This document shows positions 18,494-29,754 of a stretch of 64,000 nt of DNA, one piece after another (the stretch's first letter is position 1; each line of letters begins with the position of its first letter). The notes under the pieces are model-generated. The model was not told the DNA's origin. It saw nothing but the letters and a program-made list of their open reading frames with translations, and did no database searches. This stretch comes from Pseudobutyrivibrio xylanivorans DSM 14809 (GTDB lineage Bacteria > Bacillota > Clostridia > Lachnospirales > Lachnospiraceae), in NCBI RefSeq assembly GCF_900141825.1, contig NZ_FQYQ01000001.1, forward strand, positions 124,001 to 188,000. Reading direction: 5' to 3'. Both the position numbers and the translations under genes were made by a program.

Positions 18494-21307
18494 ATGAGTT
18501 CAAAAGTATTTGATACTGAAAAATTCGCCAAAGTGGCTAGACGCGCTGTAGCAGAGGGTGTAGTTCTTCTGGAAAATGACGGTGTGCTTCCACTTCAGGC
18601 TGGTTGCAATATAGCACTATTTGGCCGAAGCCAGTTTAATTACTACAAGAGTGGTACTGGCTCAGGCGGAATGGTTAATACAAAATATGTAATCGGAGTG
18701 CGTGAAGCTTTAGAGGTTGATGAGCGCTTCAACTTAAACAAAGACTTAAAGGCTACCTATGATGAGTGGATTAAGGAAAATCCCTTTGATGCTGGTGTAG
18801 GCTGGGCTTCAGAACCATGGTTCCAAAAGGAGATGCCTGTTTCAGCTGAGCTTGCAGCAAAGGCAGCTCAGACTTCAGACGTTGCCGTAGTCCTCATTGG
18901 CCGTACAGCAGGAGAGGATCAGGACAACAGCGTTTCGCAGGGAAGCTATCTTCTTACAGATGATGAGCATGAAATGCTTAAGAATGTTACAGAGGCTTTC
19001 GAGAAGACTATCGTTCTTTTAAATGTTGGAAACATTATCGATATGAACTGGATGGAGAAGTACAACACATCGGCTGTTCTATATATCTGGCAGGGTGGTC
19101 AGGAAGGTGGCCTTGGAGCACTTGATGTAATTTCAGGAGATGTTAATCCATCAGGTCGTCTTACAGATACAATTGCAAAGGATATTGAGGACTATCCTTC
19201 TACACCTAACTTTGGTGGCAAGGAGACCAACATCCAGCGGGAGGATATCTACGTAGGCTACAGATATTTCGAGACATTTGCACAAGATAAGGTTCTTTAT
19301 CCGTTTGGCTATGGCCTGTCTTACACTACATTTGATATCGAAGCAGGAAACTGTCTGTATGATGGTAATAAAGTCACAATCAGCGCAAAGGTTACTAACA
19401 CAGGTGATGTAGCAGGACAGCAGGTAGTTCAGGTATATGTTTCAAAGGATCAGGGTGTTCTTGGAAATCCTGCAATGGAGCTTGTAGAATTTGCAAAGAC
19501 AAAGGAGCTTGCACCAGGAGAAAGCCAGGATTTTGAGTTCGTAATTACGAATTATCAGCTTTCAAGCTTTGATGACAGTGGAGTTACCAGCCATAAGAAT
19601 GCATATGTTATGCAGGCAGGTGTCTATGAGTTCTATATTGGAGAAAATGTTCGCAGTAATGTTGAAGCTGGAATTGTTAAGCTTGATGAACTCAAAGTAA
19701 TTGAGCAGCTTTCAGAGGCTATGGCTCCAGTAGTTAAATACACAAGAATCAAGCCAGTAAAGCTTGCTGACGGCAGCTTCAAGACATTATATGAGGATGT
19801 TCCTACAGCTACTGTAGATTCTGAGAAATTCAGAAAAGAGACTCTTCCTACTGAGATGAAAAAAAGAGAAGGCAAGAGCTTTAAGCTTGCCGATGTTTTA
19901 GATAAAAAATGTACCATGAACGATTTTGTGGCACAGCTTTCAGATGAAGAGCTTTGCTGTATAGTTCGTGGCGAGGGTATGAGTTCACCTAAGGTTACAC
20001 CTGGTTGTGGTGGCGCATATGGTGGTGTGACAGATTCACTTTTAGAGAAGGGTATTCCAGTAGCCTGCTGTTCAGATGGTCCTTCAGGAATTCGTATGGA
20101 CTCAGGAAAGAGAGCCTTCGCTATGCCAAACGGTACATGTCTTGCATGTGCATGGAATCTCGAGCTTGTAGAAGAGCTTTACAATTGGGAAGGTCTTGAG
20201 CTTAGAAAGAATAAAATCGATTGCTTACTTGGACCTGGTATGAATATTCACAGACACCCTCTTAATGGACGTAACTTCGAGTACTTCAGCGAAGATCCAT
20301 TTGTTACAGGAAAGAACGCAGTTGCAATGCTTAAGGGTATGCACAAATATGGCGTTACCGGTACGATCAAACACTTCTGCATGAACACACAGGAGACTGG
20401 CAGACATACAGTTGAGCATGTTGCATCACAGCGTGCTATTCGTGAGATTTACCTTAAGGGGTATGAGATGGCTGTCAGAGAGGCAGGCGCTCACGCTGTT
20501 ATGACTACATATGGCTCGGTAAATGGATACTACACATCTTCAAGCTACGATTTGGTTACACGAATTCTCCGCGAAGAGTGGGGATTTGATGGAATCGTCA
20601 TGACTGACTGGTGGGCAAAGGGCGGCAAGTCATATCATGGAAATAATTCTGATATGGCAGCTATCGTTCGTGCTCAGAATGATTTATATATGGTTACAAG
20701 CTGCGCTGAGGATAACACTAATAGGGATAATACTGCAGAAGCCCTTGCTGATGGTAGCCTTTCAAGAGCAGAGCTTCAGCGATGTGCAGCTAATATCTGT
20801 AAATGGATTATGGAAAAGCCAGTTATGAATCGTTATCTTGAGAGAGATAATGACCTTGACGTTCAGCTTGCTTCAGAGGCAGATGATGACGAGCTTGATT
20901 TCGATAAGATGATTGATCTTAGAATTGATGAAAGCGGTGTGGCAGATATTAACCCAAAGGAAATAAAGACTGCTAGAAACACAACTAATATGGTTACTGT
21001 TTCATTTAAGGAGCGAGGCGACTATAAGCTTTCCCTTACTGTTCGCGCTGCTGAGAACCTCAGTGATTTGGCACAGATTCCACTTAGCATTTTCAAGGAC
21101 AAGGAGCTTGTGAAGATGGTGACTCTTACTGGAGCAGATAAGGAGTGGCAGACCATTGAGGTGCCATTCGTTGGATGCGCTATGACCTTCTTTTTGAAAC
21201 TTCACTTTGCTCAGGATGGAATGGAAATAAATGATATTCACTTTGAACTTGTTAAGTCAAGAGAAGAGGAATTCCGCCTTATGTTTGCCAGAATGGGTGA
21301 AGAGTAA
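18494..21307 (+). CDS. GH3 beta-glucosidase with swapped domain order
   Basis: This 937-residue GH3 enzyme has its domains in the reverse of the usual order. The alpha/beta sandwich comes first (about 20-270: EGVVLLENDG, LIGRTAGEDQDN, YIWQGGQEGG), then the fibronectin-III-like domain (about 285-400). The TIM barrel follows (about 480-800: GPGMNIHRHPLNGRNFEYFSEDP, KHFCMN) with nucleophile Asp705 in VMTDWWAKGG. Rumen Butyrivibrio beta-glucosidases have this arrangement. A further beta-rich tail (about 830-937) is present. ATG 18494 is used because GGAGG at 18481-18485 overlaps the upstream TTG at 18479. No signal peptide, so the enzyme is cytoplasmic. Confidence 0.9.
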   Translation: MSSKVFDTEKFAKVARRAVAEGVVLLENDGVLPLQAGCNIALFGRSQFNYYKSGTGSGGMVNTKYVIGVREALEVDERFNLNKDLKATYDEWIKENPFDAGVGWASEPWFQKEMPVSAELAAKAAQTSDVAVVLIGRTAGEDQDNSVSQGSYLLTDDEHEMLKNVTEAFEKTIVLLNVGNIIDMNWMEKYNTSAVLYIWQGGQEGGLGALDVISGDVNPSGRLTDTIAKDIEDYPSTPNFGGKETNIQREDIYVGYRYFETFAQDKVLYPFGYGLSYTTFDIEAGNCLYDGNKVTISAKVTNTGDVAGQQVVQVYVSKDQGVLGNPAMELVEFAKTKELAPGESQDFEFVITNYQLSSFDDSGVTSHKNAYVMQAGVYEFYIGENVRSNVEAGIVKLDELKVIEQLSEAMAPVVKYTRIKPVKLADGSFKTLYEDVPTATVDSEKFRKETLPTEMKKREGKSFKLADVLDKKCTMNDFVAQLSDEELCCIVRGEGMSSPKVTPGCGGAYGGVTDSLLEKGIPVACCSDGPSGIRMDSGKRAFAMPNGTCLACAWNLELVEELYNWEGLELRKNKIDCLLGPGMNIHRHPLNGRNFEYFSEDPFVTGKNAVAMLKGMHKYGVTGTIKHFCMNTQETGRHTVEHVASQRAIREIYLKGYEMAVREAGAHAVMTTYGSVNGYYTSSSYDLVTRILREEWGFDGIVMTDWWAKGGKSYHGNNSDMAAIVRAQNDLYMVTSCAEDNTNRDNTAEALADGSLSRAELQRCAANICKWIMEKPVMNRYLERDNDLDVQLASEADDDELDFDKMIDLRIDESGVADINPKEIKTARNTTNMVTVSFKERGDYKLSLTVRAAENLSDLAQIPLSIFKDKELVKMVTLTGADKEWQTIEVPFVGCAMTFFLKLHFAQDGMEINDIHFELVKSREEEFRLMFARMGEE

Positions 21308-21381
21308 CAGGTGTCAATTAAGCTATGCAATATTTATAGTGTTACAAAATATAATTGCTCACAATATATTCGCAATTTGTT

Positions 21382-21414
21382 AAAAAATCTCCCACACATT
21401 GGGAGATTTTTTTT
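21382..21414 (+). terminator. Terminator after swapped GH3 gene
   Basis: AAAAAATCTCCC pairs with GGGAGATTTTTT, followed by two more T. A possible promoter for the chemoreceptor lies immediately after: TTGCTA at 21413-21418, then TATAGG 17 bases further on. Confidence 0.9.
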
Positions 21415-21483
21415 GCTAAAATCATGCTAGCTTACTATAGGCATGGGAGAATAAACAAGCTGTTTTTTTAAGGAGTGTTTAGC

Positions 21484-23250
21484 ATGAAAAGTAGCATGAA
21501 AGCAAAGATTATGGCCAGCATTGTTCTTCTGGATTTGGTAATGGTGTTTGGTATAGCCTTTATCGGCTTCAATTTCAGGTCAGCTGTTACCACTGCCAAC
21601 ATGATGTCCCAGACTTATTTGTTGGTAGAGCGAGACTTTGGTAATGCCAATACTAACTTACAAAATCTGGTTAAGAGATTTTTCATTCTTGAGACCATGA
21701 ATTATATGTACCAGGACAACTGGACTGATACTGCCACAAGAGACACAATCATCGGTGTAGGCGAAGGAGAATATCAGCTTGTTGCAGAGGCTGTTGCTGA
21801 TTTGAAGACTCATGTGGATGCTATAAATGACCCTGAGTTTACAGAGCAGTATCAGACAATGAGTAATGCAGCCAATAGCTTTCTTGCTGAATATAAAAAG
21901 ATGGAAGCAAGCTTTTATGAAGGCAAATTTAGCGATGCTATGACCACTTATTTTGCTGGAGCACATGAATATGTGTCAGTGTACGAGGAAAATGTAGGAC
22001 TCATGCGTGAAAAGCTGGAGCTTCTTGTGCAGGAAAATGAGGAAGCCCTCATAAAATATGAAACAAAAGTACAGCAGTCTATAGTCTTTGGTATTATAAT
22101 GCAGATTGTTGCCACCACATTTGCTGTAATCATAGTAAGAAGATCAGTAAATCCACTTATTTCATCTGCAAAAGATCTGGATAAGATGATTGCAGATATG
22201 AATGCCGGCAATGCTAATCTTGCCCACAGAATCAATAATAAATCAAAGGATGAGGTTGGTGTTCTTGTATCAGGTATCAACAACTTCTTAGAGACCTTAG
22301 AGAAGATTATCTTCACTATAAAGGATGAGTCAGGAAATATTTATACTTCTGTTGAAAATACAGTTGGTATTGTAAATTCCTCTAAGGATGATGTAAGCAA
22401 CGTATCTGCTGTTATGGAAGAGCTTTCAGCCAGCATGGAGACAGCTAATAATACACTCCTTTCACTTAATGAAGAAGCAAGTGATGTAAATGATGCGGTA
22501 GGCAATGTATCCAACCAGGTTAATGAGGGTACAAGCCGAGTAGCAGAAATCAAGGATCATGCTAATGTGATTCGTGAGAAGACAGTTAAGATGAAGGAAT
22601 CTACAAACGAAATGGTTTCTTCTATTAAAGATACCTTAGAGAATTCTATTGCAGAAAGTAAGAATGTAGAACAGATTCAGACACTTACTGAGGACATCCT
22701 TTCAATCGCAGCTCAGACAAACCTTCTGGCTCTTAATGCGTCTATCGAGGCAGCCCGTGCAGGTGAAGCTGGTAAGGGCTTTGCAGTAGTAGCTGATGAA
22801 ATCAGACAGCTTGCTGAGCACAGTAAGGAAACAGCTAATTCTATTCAGGAAATCAGTAATCAGGTTATTTCAGCCGTTGAGGCTCTTGCAGATAACTCTA
22901 ACGAGATGCTTACATATGTAAGTGAGACAGTACTTGCTGATTATGATGGATTCGAAGATGTAGCAAAGCAGTACTATCAGGATGCCGAAGATATCAATTC
23001 AGTTCTTGACAGCGTAAATGACAACACAGTAGTACTTAATTCTACAATAAATGAGATGACATCAGAGATTGACCATATTTCAAAGGTTATCAATGACTGT
23101 ACAAAAGGGGTATCTGAAGCTACTGAAAATACCTCAGAAATCCTTGAATCGATTACAACAATCCATGATGATTCTGAGACAAACCGTGACATTTCACAGC
23201 GTCTCCAGGAAGAGGTATCACGCTTCACAAGCGTTGCGGATGAAGAATAG
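21484..23250 (+). CDS. Methyl-accepting chemotaxis protein
   Basis: This 588-residue chemoreceptor has one membrane helix at about 9-28, an external helical sensor region to about 198, a second helix at about 199-220, a HAMP domain (about 222-276) and a long coiled-coil signalling domain. The hairpin-tip region [29 protein letters not shown] (about 415-445) is the CheA/CheW contact. AAGGAG at 21470-21475 selects ATG 21484 rather than the GTG at 21475. It would feed the flagellar motor built with the flagellins encoded further on. The ligand is unknown. Confidence 0.93.
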   Translation: MKSSMKAKIMASIVLLDLVMVFGIAFIGFNFRSAVTTANMMSQTYLLVERDFGNANTNLQNLVKRFFILETMNYMYQDNWTDTATRDTIIGVGEGEYQLVAEAVADLKTHVDAINDPEFTEQYQTMSNAANSFLAEYKKMEASFYEGKFSDAMTTYFAGAHEYVSVYEENVGLMREKLELLVQENEEALIKYETKVQQSIVFGIIMQIVATTFAVIIVRRSVNPLISSAKDLDKMIADMNAGNANLAHRINNKSKDEVGVLVSGINNFLETLEKIIFTIKDESGNIYTSVENTVGIVNSSKDDVSNVSAVMEELSASMETANNTLLSLNEEASDVNDAVGNVSNQVNEGTSRVAEIKDHANVIREKTVKMKESTNEMVSSIKDTLENSIAESKNVEQIQTLTEDILSIAAQTNLLALNASIEAARAGEAGKGFAVVADEIRQLAEHSKETANSIQEISNQVISAVEALADNSNEMLTYVSETVLADYDGFEDVAKQYYQDAEDINSVLDSVNDNTVVLNSTINEMTSEIDHISKVINDCTKGVSEATENTSEILESITTIHDDSETNRDISQRLQEEVSRFTSVADEE

Positions 23251-23263
23251 ATTGATAATACTC

Positions 23264-23294
23264 AAAAGGTCCAGCTGCTATGGCTGGACCTTTT
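23264..23294. terminator. Bidirectional terminator between chemoreceptor and guaB
   Basis: AAAAGGTCCAGC (23264-23275) pairs with GCTGGACCTTTT (23283-23294). The genes converge here and the A- and T-runs on both sides allow termination in both directions. Confidence 0.9.
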
Positions 23295-23308
23295 AATAAT
23301 TTCTCTTA

Positions 23309-25124
<1,816 letters not shown>

Positions 25125-28100
25125 ATGCCAAGAGCAAAACAGTCTATGGATGGTAACCAGGCTGCAGCACACGTAGCTTACGCGTTTACAGATGTCGCTG
25201 CTATTTACCCTATCACACCATCCAGCCCAATGGCCGATTTCGTTGACCAGTGGTCAGCAGCAGGCCTTGAGAATATTTTTGGAAATCAGGTAAAGGTTGT
25301 AGAGATGGAGTCTGAGGCAGGTGCTGCAGGTGCCGTTCACGGTTCACTTGGTGCAGGTGCACTCACAACTACATTCACAGCTTCACAGGGTCTTCTTCTT
25401 ATGATCCCTAATATGTACAAGATCGCTGCAGAGCAGCTTCCTTGTGTATTCGATGTATCAGCACGTTGTGTTGCTACACAGTCACTTAACATCTTTGGTG
25501 ATCACTCAGATGTATACGCTTGTCGTCAGACAGGTTTCGCTATGTTATGTGAGACAAATCCACAGGAAGTTATGGATCTCGCTCCAGTAGCTCATCTTGC
25601 AGCTATCGAGGGTAAGGTTCCTGTACTTAACTTCTTCGATGGTTTCCGTACATCACACGAAATCCAGAAGATCGAGAAGTGGGATTATGCAGATCTTAAA
25701 GAGATGGTTAACATGGATGCAATCAACGAGTTCCGTGCTCGTGCACTTAATCCAGAGCATCCTACAATGCGTGGTTCTCATGAGAACGGTGACGTTTTCT
25801 TCCAGCACAGAGAAGCATGCAACACATACTATGATAACTTCCCAGCAGTTGTTCAGAAGTACATGGACAAGGTAAATGCTAAGCTTGGTACAGATTACAA
25901 GCTTTTCAACTACTATGGTGCTGCTGATGCAGATAGAGTCATCGTTGCTATGGGTTCTATCAACGACGTAGCAGAAGAGGTTATTGATTACCTCAACGCA
26001 CACGGCGAGAAGGTTGGTGTACTTAAGGTTCGTCTTTACAGACCATGGTCTTCAAAGGCATTCGTTGAGGCACTTCCTAAGACAGTTAAGAAGATTGCTA
26101 TCCTCGACAGAACAAAGGAGCCAGGTGCTCTTGCTGATCCTCTTTACCTTGATGTTGCTACAACACTTCGTGAAGCAGGTCTTAACGACATCGTTATCTG
26201 CGGTGGTAGATACGGTCTTGGTTCTAAGGATACTCCTCCTTCATCAGTATTCGCTGTATACAAGGAGTTAGAGAAGGACGCTCCTAAGAGCCGTTTCACA
26301 ATCGGTATCGTTGATGATGTTACTAACCTTTCACTTCCAGAGGTTAAGCCAGCTCCTATTACATCAGCTCCTGGTACAAAGGAGTGCAAGTTCTGGGGTC
26401 TCGGCGGTGATGGTACTGTAGGTGCTAACAAGAACTCTACAAAGATCATCGGTGACCACACAGATAAGTACATCCAGGCATACTTCCAGTATGATTCAAA
26501 GAAGACTGGTGGTGTTACTATTTCTCACCTTAGATTTGGTGACAACCCAATCAAGTCTCCTTACTATATTAATCAGGCAGACTTCGTTGCTTGCCACAAC
26601 CCAGCTTACGTTACACAGGGCATGAAGATGGTTCAGGACGTTAAGCCAGGCGGAGTATTCATGATCAACTGCCAGTGGTCAGACGAAGAGCTCGAGCAGA
26701 AGCTCAATGCTGAGGCAAAGAAGTACATCGCTGATAACAACATCCAGCTCTACACAATCAATGCTATCGATAAGGCTATCGAGATTGGTATGGGTAAGAG
26801 AACAAACACAATCCTTCAGTCAGCATTCTTCAAGCTCGCTGATGTAATGCCTATCGATGAGGCTGTTGATTACATGAAGCAGGCTGCTAAGAAGTCATAC
26901 GGCAAGAAGGGTGACGATGTTGTAAACATGAACTACAACGCTATCGACGCTGGTGTTGATGCTGTACATAAGGTTAACGTTCCAGATTCTTGGAAGAACC
27001 CAACTCCAGATGCTGCTAAGCCAGCACTTGAGGGTCGTCCAGAGGTTGTTAAGATGGTTAAGGATCTCCTTGAGCCTATCTCTAAGATGGATGGAGATTC
27101 ACTTCCAGTATCTGCATTCTCAGGAAATCCAAACGGACAGTTCGAGCTTGGTGCTGCTGCTTACGAGAAGCGTGGTACAGCTGTAACAGTTCCTACATGG
27201 GATCCAGAGAAGTGTATCCAGTGTAACCAGTGTGCATTCGTATGTTCACACGCTACAATCCGTCCTTACATGCTTTCAGAGGATGAGGTTAAGGCAGCTC
27301 CAGCAAACATTAAGCTTGCTGATACAAAGCCAAAGGCTTCAGAGTACAAGTACACAATGTCAGTATCTCCACTTGATTGTATGGGATGCGGTGAGTGTAC
27401 AACAGTTTGTCCAGTTGGTGCTATCACAATGGTTCCACAGGCAGACGAGGCAGACGAGCAGCCAGTATTCAACTACTTAGTTGCTAACGTTGGACGTAAG
27501 GAAGCAGCAGGTTCTGACCTTACAGTTAAGGGTTCTCAGTTCAACCAGCCACTCCTTGAGTTCTCAGGCTCATGTGCAGGTTGTGCAGAGACATCATACG
27601 CAAGACTTATTACACAGCTCTTCGGTGAGCATATGTATATTTCAAACGCTACAGGATGTTCTTCAATTTGGGGTGGTCCTGCAGCTACATCACCATTCAC
27701 AGTTAACAAGGATTCTAAGAAGGGTCCAGCATGGTGTAACTCACTCTTCGAGGACAACGCACAGCACGGTTTAGGTATGGAAGTTGGACAGAAGTACCTC
27801 CGCGATCGCGCTATCGAGTCTGCTAAGAAGGCAGCTGAGGCTGGTTCTGCAGAGCTTAAGGCAGCATTTGCTAAGTTCGAGGAGACAATGAACTCTACAC
27901 GTGAGAACAGTGCAGCAACAGACGTACTCGTAGCTGAGCTTGAGAAGAACGGTTCTGAGGATGCTAAGGCAGCACTTGCTCTTAAGGATTACCTCGCTAA
28001 GAAGTCTGTATGGATCTTCGGTGGTGACGGTTGGGCATACGATATCGGATTCGGCGGTCTTGATCACGTACTTGCTTCTGGTGAGAACGTTAACGTTATG

Positions 28101-28658
28101 GTATTCGATACAGAGATGTACTCTAACACTGGTGGACAGGCTTCTAAGGCTTCTAACATCGGTGAGGTTTGCCAGTTCGCTGCATCAGGTAAGGAGATGT
28201 CTAAGAAGTCTCTTTCTGAGATCGCTATGTCTTACGGTTATGTATACGTAGCACAGATCGCTCTTGGCGCTAACATGGCTCAGGCTGTTAAGGTTCTTGC
28301 TGAGGCTGAGGCTTACAACGGACCTTCACTTATCATCGGTTACGCTCCATGTGAGCTTCACGGTGTTAAGGGTGGTATGAACCACTGCCAGGATGAGATG
28401 AAGAAGGCTGTAGAGGCTGGTTACTGGAACCTCTTCTCATTCAACCCAGACCTTAAGAAGGAAGGAAAGAATCCATTCACTCTTACTTCTAAGGAAGGTG
28501 ACTACAGCAAGTATCAGGACTTCCTTGCAAACGAGACACGTTATGCTCGTCTTACAAAGGCATTCCCAGAGCGTGCTGAGAGACTCTTCGCTCTTAACGA
28601 GGAGACAGCTAAGGAGCGTTACGCACACCTTAAGAAACTTGTAGATTTATATTCATAA
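25125..28658 (+). CDS. nifJ: Pyruvate:ferredoxin (flavodoxin) oxidoreductase
   Basis: This 1177-residue single-chain enzyme oxidises pyruvate to acetyl-CoA and CO2, reducing ferredoxin, and is central to anaerobic butyrate or acetate fermentation. Visible parts are the N-terminal pyruvate domain (YAFTDVAAIYPITPSSPMAD), two 4Fe-4S clusters near residues 695-765 (CIQCNQCAFVC and CMGCGECTTVC), and the C-terminal thiamine-diphosphate domain (GDGWAYDIGFGG, SNTGGQASKA). AGGAGG at 25111-25116 selects ATG 25125 over ATG 25095. Codon use is the most biased in the window, fitting a very abundant protein. Confidence 0.97.
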   Translation: MPRAKQSMDGNQAAAHVAYAFTDVAAIYPITPSSPMADFVDQWSAAGLENIFGNQVKVVEMESEAGAAGAVHGSLGAGALTTTFTASQGLLLMIPNMYKIAAEQLPCVFDVSARCVATQSLNIFGDHSDVYACRQTGFAMLCETNPQEVMDLAPVAHLAAIEGKVPVLNFFDGFRTSHEIQKIEKWDYADLKEMVNMDAINEFRARALNPEHPTMRGSHENGDVFFQHREACNTYYDNFPAVVQKYMDKVNAKLGTDYKLFNYYGAADADRVIVAMGSINDVAEEVIDYLNAHGEKVGVLKVRLYRPWSSKAFVEALPKTVKKIAILDRTKEPGALADPLYLDVATTLREAGLNDIVICGGRYGLGSKDTPPSSVFAVYKELEKDAPKSRFTIGIVDDVTNLSLPEVKPAPITSAPGTKECKFWGLGGDGTVGANKNSTKIIGDHTDKYIQAYFQYDSKKTGGVTISHLRFGDNPIKSPYYINQADFVACHNPAYVTQGMKMVQDVKPGGVFMINCQWSDEELEQKLNAEAKKYIADNNIQLYTINAIDKAIEIGMGKRTNTILQSAFFKLADVMPIDEAVDYMKQAAKKSYGKKGDDVVNMNYNAIDAGVDAVHKVNVPDSWKNPTPDAAKPALEGRPEVVKMVKDLLEPISKMDGDSLPVSAFSGNPNGQFELGAAAYEKRGTAVTVPTWDPEKCIQCNQCAFVCSHATIRPYMLSEDEVKAAPANIKLADTKPKASEYKYTMSVSPLDCMGCGECTTVCPVGAITMVPQADEADEQPVFNYLVANVGRKEAAGSDLTVKGSQFNQPLLEFSGSCAGCAETSYARLITQLFGEHMYISNATGCSSIWGGPAATSPFTVNKDSKKGPAWCNSLFEDNAQHGLGMEVGQKYLRDRAIESAKKAAEAGSAELKAAFAKFEETMNSTRENSAATDVLVAELEKNGSEDAKAALALKDYLAKKSVWIFGGDGWAYDIGFGGLDHVLASGENVNVMVFDTEMYSNTGGQASKASNIGEVCQFAASGKEMSKKSLSEIAMSYGYVYVAQIALGANMAQAVKVLAEAEAYNGPSLIIGYAPCELHGVKGGMNHCQDEMKKAVEAGYWNLFSFNPDLKKEGKNPFTLTSKEGDYSKYQDFLANETRYARLTKAFPERAERLFALNEETAKERYAHLKKLVDLYS

Positions 28659-28674
28659 AATCTAGATAAACACT

Positions 28675-28707
28675 GGGTTCTACGATTCGTCGTAGAACCC
28701 TTTTTTT
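28675..28707 (+). terminator. Terminator after nifJ
   Basis: GGGTTCTACGA pairs with TCGTAGAACCC (28675-28700), followed by seven T. Confidence 0.93.
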
Positions 28708-28721
28708 GTTGCTCGATTGTG

Positions 28722-28774
28722 TATAATCTGCTAGAATGGTACTAGATATAGTGGTTCGTAAAATATATTAGTGT
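28722..28774 (+). promoter_or_regulatory. nrdR promoter -10 and possible NrdR box
   Basis: TATAAT at 28722-28727 is a perfect -10. Just downstream, the 16-mer at 28739-28754 agrees at about 12 positions with the NrdR box as I recall it (ACACWATATATWGTGT). A weaker partner ends in GTGT at 28774. Autoregulation is possible; the roughly 20-bp centre distance is shorter than the usual pair spacing. Confidence 0.4.
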
Positions 28775-28810
28775 GCCTATAACTAGGCGGACTAAATTTT
28801 GGAGGAAGAT

Positions 28811-29263
28811 ATGAAGTGTCCATTTTGTGGTAGCCAAGATACTAGCGTTATTGATTCAAGACCTGCAGATGACAACACAAGTATTAGACGTCGTCGTTCT
28901 TGCCCAGAGTGTGGAAAGAGATTCACTACTTATGAAAAGGTAGAGACCATTCCGCTTATCGTTATCAAGAAAGATAACAACAGAGAGCCATACGATAGAA
29001 CAAAGATTGAAAAGGGCGTTCTTATCGCATGCAGAAAGCGCCCAGTATCAGCAGCTCAGATTTCTAAGGTAGTAGACGAGATTGAGACAGAGATTTTCTC
29101 ACTTGAAGAAAAGGAGATTCCTAGTACTCGTATCGGTGAAATCGTTATGGAGCATCTTGAGAATGTGGATCCAGTTGCTTATGTTAGATTTGCATCTGTT
29201 TACCGTGAGTTCAAGGATGTGAATACATTCATGGACGAGTTAAAGCGTGTATTGGATAAATAA
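28811..29263 (+). CDS. nrdR: Transcriptional repressor NrdR
   Basis: This 150-residue protein has an N-terminal zinc ribbon (CPFCG at 3-7, CPECG near 31-35, separated by the RRRR-containing basic stretch) and an ATP-cone domain (about 48-138). It represses ribonucleotide reductase genes in response to nucleotide state. GGAGGA at 28801-28806 places the start at ATG 28811, not at TTG 28799. No nrd reductase gene is in the window. Confidence 0.96.
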   Translation: MKCPFCGSQDTSVIDSRPADDNTSIRRRRSCPECGKRFTTYEKVETIPLIVIKKDNNREPYDRTKIEKGVLIACRKRPVSAAQISKVVDEIETEIFSLEEKEIPSTRIGEIVMEHLENVDPVAYVRFASVYREFKDVNTFMDELKRVLDK

Positions 29264-29303
29264 TGCACCAAGCGGGCCCCATGGGGAAGAGTGCAAAAGG
29301 GAG

Positions 29304-29331
29304 TTAAGTATTCATTCTTGTGTCCGATATA
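29304..29331 (+). promoter_or_regulatory. Sigma-28-like promoter
   Basis: TTAAG at 29304-29308 and CCGATATA at 29324-29331 have a 20-base start-to-start distance. The same geometry and words occur before flagellin genes 2 and 3. This suggests the small gene at 29363 belongs to the flagellar regulon. Confidence 0.6.
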
Positions 29332-29362
29332 TAGGGTACAAAGATAAATACGGAGATGTTAT

Positions 29363-29674
29363 ATGAATATTTCAGGAATTCGCCCATCAGATGGGTTTTA
29401 TGAAAAGAATATAGATAGAGCTACACATAAGATATCTTCTCCAGTTACTGAGAGTAAGTTGGCAGAGGATAATACTTCAGTAGATAGCCGTGACAGAGAT
29501 GTGGCAGCGTCGCTTACAATTAGTGCAGCAGGAAAGACAGCTGCAAGAAACATCGCTAAGGCAGTTAACGATATGGAAAATGACACAGTTATCCATCGTT
29601 ACCAGTACCTCGTTAAAACAAATGACGAGATTACAGAAGATGAAGACAGAGGATTGGAAAACTTCACATTATAA
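29363..29674 (+). CDS. Small uncharacterised protein, probable flagellar-regulon member
   Basis: This 103-residue soluble acidic protein has no recognised domain. It starts MNISGIRPSDGFY, a style seen in small flagellar-associated Firmicute proteins, has an Ala/Ser-rich central helix (ISAAGKTAARNIAKAVNDME) and ends with acidic residues. It is not an obvious FlgM: the conserved anti-sigma helix is not seen. A sigma-28-like promoter lies 32 bases upstream and CGGAGATG precedes the start. Its role may be in flagellar assembly or motility control; this is inferred from the promoter only. Confidence 0.65.
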   Translation: MNISGIRPSDGFYEKNIDRATHKISSPVTESKLAEDNTSVDSRDRDVAASLTISAAGKTAARNIAKAVNDMENDTVIHRYQYLVKTNDEITEDEDRGLENFTL

Positions 29675-29707
29675 ATAAAATTGCACATCAATAAAGCAAT
29701 AATTCTA

Positions 29708-29754
29708 CAGGGGCATGGTTTCCATGTCCCTGATTTTATGTTACAATCGAGCCT
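29708..29754 (+). promoter_or_regulatory. Hairpin and extended -10 promoter for yqeG
   Basis: CAGGGGCATGG and CCATGTCCCTG (29708-29731) form a terminator-like stem for the preceding gene. TG, one base, then TACAAT at 29742-29747 is a perfectly spaced extended -10. TTTCCA at 29719-29724 is a weak -35 inside the stem. Transcription would begin at or next to the yqeG start codon. Confidence 0.55.
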
